Part shown: positions 31,182 through 35,600 of the stretch, one piece after another
Layout of the letters: each line of letters begins with the position of its first letter
Position numbering within the stretch: the stretch's first letter is position 1
DNA from: DASYUM01 sp036001225
Lineage (GTDB): Bacteria; Methylomirabilota; Methylomirabilia; Rokubacteriales; DASRDR01
Direction of reading: 5' to 3'
Assembly: GCA_036001225.1 (NCBI GenBank)
Contig: DASYUM010000085.1
Span: 1-35,600 of the forward strand
Length of the DNA: 35,600 nucleotides
Notes under the pieces: model-generated
What the model saw: only the letters and a program-made list of their open reading frames with translations
Databases searched by the model: none
What the model was told of the DNA's origin: nothing
Position numbers and translations under genes: made by a program

Positions 31182-31892
31182 TCAGCGGCGGCGGACGAAC
31201 TGGGCCGCCGGGTAACCGGCCCGCGTCAACGCCTGATCGAAGACCTCGGCGATCGTCTGGTTCCCCTTGTCGTTGGGGTGGAGCCCGTCGCCGATGAAGA
31301 AGCTCGCATCGGGGAGGGCGCTGAACACGTCGGCCAGCGCGATGCGCTCGTCGGCGGCGATCCGCCGGATCAGCGTATTGAGGGCGACGACGCCGTCCTC
31401 GAAATTGCTCGACGGGCCGACCTGGCGGGGCACGGTCGCCAGGACCGGGACCGTCTGGTTCCCCTTCGCCCGTCGCACCATCTCGCGCAGGTTGTTGGCG
31501 GCGGCATCGACCGACAGTCCCGTCCGCACGTCGTTGGTTCCCTCCATGATGAGGAGGAAGCCCGGCCGGTCCACCGCCAGCGCTTGGTTGACGCTGGCGA
31601 GCCCCTCGGTCGTCCGCTGGCCACCCACTCCGCGGTTGTTCACCCGGGCGTGGGGATTCCGCCCCCGCAGCATGGCTTCCAGCCGGGACGGGTAAGGCGT
31701 CCCCGCTTCCTCGTTGCCGGCCGTGATGCTGTCGCCGATGGCGGTGACGCGGGCGGGGTCGTTGTCGCCGAAGCTGACCGGCTGAGTCGGCCCCGTGGGC
31801 TGGCTGCTCCGTCCGCCGCATCCGAGCGCCACGGCGCACAGGAGTCCGAGGACGAGGCGGCGGAGGCGGAGCCGGGCCGGTGACGTTTCCAT
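31182..31892 (-). CDS. SGNH/GDSL hydrolase, probable lipoprotein
   Basis: 236 residues from ATG at 31892. An earlier in-frame start (31997) would lie inside the upstream gene. A basic start (RLRLRRL) and hydrophobic stretch lead to VALGC, a plausible though imperfect lipobox with Cys25. The four SGNH blocks are present: AIGDSITAG (Ser55), NRGVGG (Gly88 region), GTNDV (Asn120) and GDGLHPND (Asp202, His205). The closest type is the TesA/GDSL acyl-esterase group, usually about 200 residues after the signal. It would act in the periplasm or at the outer membrane on ester bonds, plausibly removing acetyl or acyl groups from the glycan. It lies 50 bp after rmlD and 57 bp before the large CBM-bearing membrane protein, so it is probably in the same transcript. 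Confidence 0.87.
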   Translation of the reverse strand: METSPARLRLRRLVLGLLCAVALGCGGRSSQPTGPTQPVSFGDNDPARVTAIGDSITAGNEEAGTPYPSRLEAMLRGRNPHARVNNRGVGGQRTTEGLASVNQALAVDRPGFLLIMEGTNDVRTGLSVDAAANNLREMVRRAKGNQTVPVLATVPRQVGPSSNFEDGVVALNTLIRRIAADERIALADVFSALPDASFFIGDGLHPNDKGNQTIAEVFDQALTRAGYPAAQFVRRR

Positions 31893-31942
31893 CGGGAAAC
31901 GGGGTGGATCATAGCACGCGGGCCGGGAGGCCGGCAGCCGCC

Positions 31943-32839
31943 TCAGCCGGGCAGGTGCCCCTTGGCCCGCAGATAGGCGGCCAACGCGTCCGGCCACGGC
32001 CGGAGTGGCGCCAGACCGAGCTTGGCCAGCCGGGTATCGGCGAGGACGGAGTTGGCCGGCCGCCGGGCCGGGGCCCCGAACGCCTCGCTGCTGATGGGGG
32101 TGAGCTCGGAGGGGAGGCCGCCGAGGGCGAAGATGTGTCGGGCGAACTCGAACCAGGAGCAGGCGCCGGTGTTGGTCAGGTGGTAGACGCCGCCCGGCGG
32201 GTCCACGACCAGCAGCCGCCTGACGGCATCGGCGAGGTCGGCGGTAGAGGTCGGCGTCAAGACCTGATCGTCCACGACCCGGATCGGCTTGCCTTCGCGG
32301 GCCAGCCGCAGCATCGTCTCCACGAAGTTGCCGCCCTTGCCGCGGGAGCCGGCGACGCCGTAGAGGCCCGAGCTGCGGACGACGAGGTGGCGGGGATCGG
32401 CGTTCCGCACGCCCTGCTCGCCGGCGAGCTTGGAAACGCCGTAGGCGTTGAGGGGAGCCGGCGTCGCCTCCTCGTCGAAGGGGCCGGGGCCGGCGCCGCC
32501 GAACACGTAGTCGGTGCTGAAGTGGACCAGGCGCGCCTGATGGCGCGCCGCGATCCGGGCGAGGTGGTGGGCGGCCACGGCGTTCACGGCGAAGGCGGGC
32601 GCGGGGTCGCTCTCGGCGTCATCGACCCGGTTGGCGGCCGCCGTGTTCAGGATGACGGCCGGCCGTAGCTCCGTCACCAGGCGCTCGACCGCCCCCGGGT
32701 CGGTGACGTCCAGGTCGTGGTGGGCGAGCGCGACCAGGTCAGCGCCGGCGAGCCGACGCGCCAGGTCGGTCGCCAGCTGCCCCCCGGCGCCGAGGAGGAG
32801 GGTCGGCCCCGGGCCGGCTCCTCTCCGGTTCCCCGCCAT
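31943..32839 (-). CDS. rmlD: dTDP-4-dehydrorhamnose reductase
   Basis: 298 residues from ATG at 32839, sharing one base with the upstream stop (TGATG). The Rossmann motif LLGAGGQLATDLAR, LNTAAANRVDDAESDP, VHFSTDYVFGG and the catalytic YGVSKLAGE (YxxxK) are all typical of RmlD. LVVRSSGLYG and the GGNFVETMLRLA segment also fit. RmlD reduces dTDP-4-keto-L-rhamnose to dTDP-L-rhamnose with NAD(P)H in the cytoplasm. RmlA, RmlB and RmlC are not in this window. Related reductases of other 4-keto sugars look alike, so the sugar is not certain. It follows the aminotransferase gene directly. Confidence 0.85.
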   Translation of the reverse strand: MAGNRRGAGPGPTLLLGAGGQLATDLARRLAGADLVALAHHDLDVTDPGAVERLVTELRPAVILNTAAANRVDDAESDPAPAFAVNAVAAHHLARIAARHQARLVHFSTDYVFGGAGPGPFDEEATPAPLNAYGVSKLAGEQGVRNADPRHLVVRSSGLYGVAGSRGKGGNFVETMLRLAREGKPIRVVDDQVLTPTSTADLADAVRRLLVVDPPGGVYHLTNTGACSWFEFARHIFALGGLPSELTPISSEAFGAPARRPANSVLADTRLAKLGLAPLRPWPDALAAYLRAKGHLPG

Positions 32840-34077
32840 CAGCGGCCGTCCTCGCGCGCCTCCCGGACCATGTCGCAGATGTAGTCGATCTCGGCCGACG
32901 TCAGCGTCGCGCCCGACGGCAGGTACAGGCCGCGCCGGCACAGCTCCTCGGCCACCGGGTAGCGCTGGCCCTTGAAGGATTCGTAGTAGATCGGCTGGAG
33001 GTGGATGGGGATGAAGAAAGTGCGGGTCTCGATCCCGCGGCGAGCCAGCCGCTGGCGCAGCTCGTCCCGGGAGATCCCGAACTCGTCCTCGACCACGACG
33101 CCGTACATCCAGTAGACGTTGCGGGCCCACGGCCGCTCCACCGGCAGCGTCAGGCCGGGGATCTTCCGCAACGCCCCGGTATAGCGGGCCGCGTTCCGCC
33201 GCCGGATCTCCACCAGCTCGTCCAGCCGCTCGGTCTGGGCCAGCCCGATCGCCGCCTGCAGATTCGTCATGCGGTAGTTGAAGCCGAGGTACTTGTGCCA
33301 GAAGTGCCGCTCGTCGGAGAAGGCGTGGTCCCGCAGCCGGCGGGCCACTCGCGCCAGCTCGGCGTCGTTGCTGGTCACCATGCCACCCTCGCCGGTGGTG
33401 ATGATCTTGTTCGCGTAGAAGGAGAAGGAGGCGGCCCGGCCGAGGCTGCCGACCGGGCGGCTCCGGTAGCGGGCGCCGTGGGCCTCGGCGGCGTCCTCGA
33501 TGACCCACAGGCCGCGGCGGTCGGCCAGCTCCAGCAACGGATCCATGTCCACCGGGTGGCCGTAGGTGTGGATCAGGCAGATGCCGCGCGTGCGCGGGGT
33601 GACCTTGCCGGCCAGCTGGGTCACGTCCAGGTTCCAGGTCTCCCGCTCGGCGTCCACCAGGACCGGCATGGCGCCCGTGTAGCGGACCGCGTTGGCGGTG
33701 GCGATCATGGTGAAGGTCGGGATGATCACCTCGTCGCCGGGCCCGAGCCCGAGGGTGGCGAGGGCGAGGTGGAGGGAGGTCGTCCCGTTGGAGGCGGCCA
33801 CCCCGTGGCGGCACCCCATCGCGGCCGCGAACGCCTCCTCGAACTCCCGCACGAAGCGCCCGGCCGACGAGATCCAGTTCGACTGGACGCAATGGGTCAC
33901 GTAGCGGAGCTCGTTGCCGTCGAGCTTGGGGTCGGAGACGGGGATGATCCGGCGCGTGAGCGACTCCTCGGCCACCGGGATGCGCGGGATGCGCACCTCG
34001 AGGGCCGGCTCGGGCCCGGGGATGAGGTGGGCCAGCTCGGCCATCACGGACTCGGGCAGGCGGGTCTCTTCGATCAT
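32839..34077 (-). CDS. DegT/DnrJ/EryC1/StrS sugar aminotransferase, perosamine-synthetase-like
   Basis: 412 residues from ATG at 34077, overlapping the upstream stop as ATGA. The family pattern is clear: IPVSDPKLDGNELRYV, QSNWISSAGRFVREFE, AASNGTTSLHLALATLG, GDEVIIPTFTMIATANAV, VIEDAAEAHGA and the PLP lysine in FSFYANKIITTGEGG (Lys224). It belongs to the fold-type I sugar aminotransferases that put an amino group on 4-keto or 3-keto NDP-hexoses using glutamate. The spacing of motifs is most like the GDP-perosamine synthetase (RfbE/Per) branch. An extra N-terminal stretch of about 40 residues precedes the core. The nucleotide sugar used cannot be decided. It sits between a GT2 and RmlD in one unit. 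Confidence 0.9.
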   Translation of the reverse strand: MIEETRLPESVMAELAHLIPGPEPALEVRIPRIPVAEESLTRRIIPVSDPKLDGNELRYVTHCVQSNWISSAGRFVREFEEAFAAAMGCRHGVAASNGTTSLHLALATLGLGPGDEVIIPTFTMIATANAVRYTGAMPVLVDAERETWNLDVTQLAGKVTPRTRGICLIHTYGHPVDMDPLLELADRRGLWVIEDAAEAHGARYRSRPVGSLGRAASFSFYANKIITTGEGGMVTSNDAELARVARRLRDHAFSDERHFWHKYLGFNYRMTNLQAAIGLAQTERLDELVEIRRRNAARYTGALRKIPGLTLPVERPWARNVYWMYGVVVEDEFGISRDELRQRLARRGIETRTFFIPIHLQPIYYESFKGQRYPVAEELCRRGLYLPSGATLTSAEIDYICDMVREAREDGR

Positions 34078-34838
34078 CGATGGCTCCTCGTCGAGAGCGT
34101 TTCCCAGCGGAGCTGCAGGATCGTCCCCAGGTAGCGGAGGCCGAGGCCCACGAAGCGGCGGAGATCCGGGCTGGTCTTCGACTCCCCGGCCCGCCGCTCG
34201 ACGTTCCGATAGGGCACCTCGACGACGTGCAGCCCGGCCCGGCCCGCCCGGTAGAGGAAGTCGATGCAGTAGTCGCCGTAGACGTAGTGCGTGCGGAGCG
34301 GCACGCGCTCGAGCGCGGTGCGCCGGGCGGCGACGAAGCCGGAGGTCCAGTCGCGGACGGGACCGCCCAGGCAGAGGGTGCCGACCCGGTTGATGGCCTG
34401 CGAGGCCAGGACGCGGAGGCGCGAGTCCCGCGCGTCGCTCCCGCCCGCGACGTAGCGCGAGGCGACGGCGACGTCCGCCTCGCCGGTCGCCGCCACCAGC
34501 CGGGGAATCACGTCGGCCGGCATCGAGCCGTCGGCGTCCAGCCACACGACGACCTCGCCCCGGGCCAGGGCGATGCCGTCGGCGAGCGCCGACGGCAGGC
34601 CCCGCCGGCCGATGCGGCGGAGGACGCGGACGCGCGCGTCGCGGGCGAACGCGTCCTCCACGGTCTGCCACGTCCGGTCGGGGGAGTCGTCGTCCACGAC
34701 GCGCACCTCGGCGCTCGGGACGGCGCCGAGGATGTCGTGCACCACGCCGAAGATCACCTTGCCTTCGTCGTACGTGGGGAGGATGACCGAGACCGTCGGT
34801 GCGGCCGACGGCGGAGTCCCCCGGGCGCCGGTCGTCAC
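34074..34838 (-). CDS. GT2 glycosyltransferase, polyprenyl-phosphate hexose (DPM1-like) synthase
   Basis: 254 residues from GTG, overlapping the upstream stop as GTGA and the next ATG as ATGA. The GT-A fold motifs are VSVILPTYDEG, VRVVDDDSPDRTWQT, the metal-binding LDADGS (Asp101-Asp103) and a VAVASRYVAGGS segment. The order VASRYVAGG, DWTSGFVAAR and VEVPYRNVERRAGESKT matches dolichyl/polyprenyl-phosphate mannose synthases rather than polymer-forming GT2s. There is no C-terminal GtrA-like membrane part. The product would be a polyprenyl-phosphate hexose. That is exactly the donor type GT39 enzymes use, and many GT39-like proteins lie downstream. This functional link is inference. Confidence 0.87.
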   Translation of the reverse strand: MTTGARGTPPSAAPTVSVILPTYDEGKVIFGVVHDILGAVPSAEVRVVDDDSPDRTWQTVEDAFARDARVRVLRRIGRRGLPSALADGIALARGEVVVWLDADGSMPADVIPRLVAATGEADVAVASRYVAGGSDARDSRLRVLASQAINRVGTLCLGGPVRDWTSGFVAARRTALERVPLRTHYVYGDYCIDFLYRAGRAGLHVVEVPYRNVERRAGESKTSPDLRRFVGLGLRYLGTILQLRWETLSTRSHR

Positions 34839-35572
34839 GCCCGTCCCTTCCGCGCGACGCACAGCACCGAGCTGCCGAAGGGAAGGGGGGTCCAGCGGAG
34901 GAGCCGGCGCTCGACGGCCTGCACGGCGTCGAGGGCCGTCGTGATGGCGCGTGGGAGCGGGAACACGTCCGAGCCCTCGACCGCCCGGCCGGGGAGACGC
35001 CGCAGCAGCCGGAAGGCGACGACCGCGGGAAACACCAGGCAGTAAGTGTAGGAGGCGAAGAGGGGGGTGAATCCGGCCGCGCGGACGCGGGCGACCAGCT
35101 CGCCCTTCGCGTACCGGCGCCGGCCGTGGACGGCCTCGTCGTGGGCGGAGCGGAGCCAGGCGAAGGCGGAGTCGGTGACGACGAGCAGGCCGCCGCCGGC
35201 CAGGACCCGATGGCACTCCGCGAGCGCGGCCGCGTCCGAGTCGACGGCGCGGTGGTAGAGCACGTCCAGGCACAGGCACGCGTCGAAGCTCCCGGCGCGG
35301 AACGGGAGGGCCAGGGCGGAGGCCGCCACCAGCCGATCGAGCCCGCGCTTCCGCGAGAAGGCGAGGGCGAGCGGCTCGGCGTCGACCCCGAGCCAGGTGC
35401 GGCGCGGGTCGAGCGCCTGCAGCATGCCGCCGGTGCCGCAGCCGACGTCGAGGCCGCGGCCGGCGGTCCCGCCGTAGCGGCCGAGCAGCGAGAGGACCAG
35501 CGCCCGCTTGGCGCGGAACCACCAGTGCTCCCCCTCGAGATGGAAGCTCCGCTCGTATTCGCGTGGATCCAT
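34835..35572 (-). CDS. Class I SAM-dependent methyltransferase
   Basis: 245 residues from ATG at 35572. The N-terminal segment HLEGEHWWFRAKRALVLSLL is a frequent lead-in to methyltransferases in glycan clusters. The SAM site is GLDVGCGTGGMLQAL, followed by GVDAEPLAL, FDACLCLDVLYHR and LAGGGLLVVTD. A hydrophobic stretch near YTYCLVFPAVVAFRLL may contact the membrane, and the tail has SVLCVARKG. It overlaps the GT2 gene by 4 bp (GTGA), so the two are probably translated together. The substrate is likely a sugar or lipid-linked intermediate, but this cannot be read from sequence. Confidence 0.85.
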   Translation of the reverse strand: MDPREYERSFHLEGEHWWFRAKRALVLSLLGRYGGTAGRGLDVGCGTGGMLQALDPRRTWLGVDAEPLALAFSRKRGLDRLVAASALALPFRAGSFDACLCLDVLYHRAVDSDAAALAECHRVLAGGGLLVVTDSAFAWLRSAHDEAVHGRRRYAKGELVARVRAAGFTPLFASYTYCLVFPAVVAFRLLRRLPGRAVEGSDVFPLPRAITTALDAVQAVERRLLRWTPLPFGSSVLCVARKGRA

Positions 35573-35580
35573 CTAGATCT

Positions 35581-35600
35581 TCGGGGGGGTCTCGGAAGCC
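35581..35600 (-). repeat. Probable start of another intergenic element copy (edge-truncated, copy E)
   Basis: On the minus strand the methyltransferase start is preceded by the same TAGATG context as at copies B and C. The plus-strand bases after it (TCGGGGGGGTCTCGGAAGCC) resemble the start of the first hairpin. Only 20 bp are visible, so this is an identification by position and partial sequence only. Confidence 0.4.

Overview
The window is a GC-rich bacterial chromosome segment (roughly 70% GC by eye) that reads as one long surface-glycan locus. From about 1.6 kb to the right edge every gene lies on the minus strand. The only plus-strand gene is a transposase cut by the left edge. GC content, gene types and GC-hairpin intergenic elements remind me of Candidatus Rokubacteria (Methylomirabilota). 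That assignment is from memory and no marker gene here tests it.

Layout from left to right. (1) At 1-780 lies the 3' part of an IS110-family transposase. It appears to have inserted into, and truncated, a DUF222-type (HNH-endonuclease family) gene at about 781-1592. (2) At 1860-17997 there are six very large membrane proteins in tandem, all with GT39/PMT-like (GT-C) N-termini. Four of them (3761-6544, 6541-9315, 9465-12236, 15292-17997) share one unusual order: GT39 membrane module, discoidin-like (F5/8C) module, TPR-like helices, C-terminal beta-sandwich. A fifth (12233-15295) is a GT39-like protein fused to an alpha/beta-hydrolase. The sixth (1860-3764) is a membrane module without the soluble tail. 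(3) At 18005-18937 is a YbhN/LPG_synthase_TM-type membrane protein. (4) At 19241-26397 are an acetyltransferase, an SDR epimerase, a methyltransferase, two radical SAM proteins (one SPASM, one B12-binding type) and an AsnB-type amidotransferase. (5) At 26594-27775 is a GT4 glycosyltransferase. (6) At 27966-35572 are a 1052-residue membrane protein with two C-terminal CBM35-like modules, an SGNH-hydrolase lipoprotein, RmlD, a sugar aminotransferase, a polyprenyl-phosphate hexose synthase-like GT2 and a methyltransferase.

How the genes may work together (inference). RmlD and the aminotransferase make deoxy- and amino-sugars. The GT2 charges a polyprenyl-phosphate carrier with sugar. The GT-C proteins use lipid-linked sugars on the outer face of the membrane. 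GT4, acetyltransferase, methyltransferases, AsnB and the radical SAM enzymes build or modify the glycan. The soluble discoidin, CBM-like, SGNH and hydrolase modules would act outside the membrane.

The least explained signal is a repeated, structured intergenic element. Two near-identical 136-bp copies (26407-26542 and 27784-27919), a short form (9332-9407), a core-only relative (19057-19088) and a probable start of another copy at the right edge (35581-35600) occupy every junction wider than about 60 bp in this minus-strand locus. The full and short copies sit 8-16 nt upstream of a start codon, and their hairpin arms differ between copies by compensating changes. Within the units between these elements most genes are tightly packed, many by 4-bp GTGA/ATGA overlaps.
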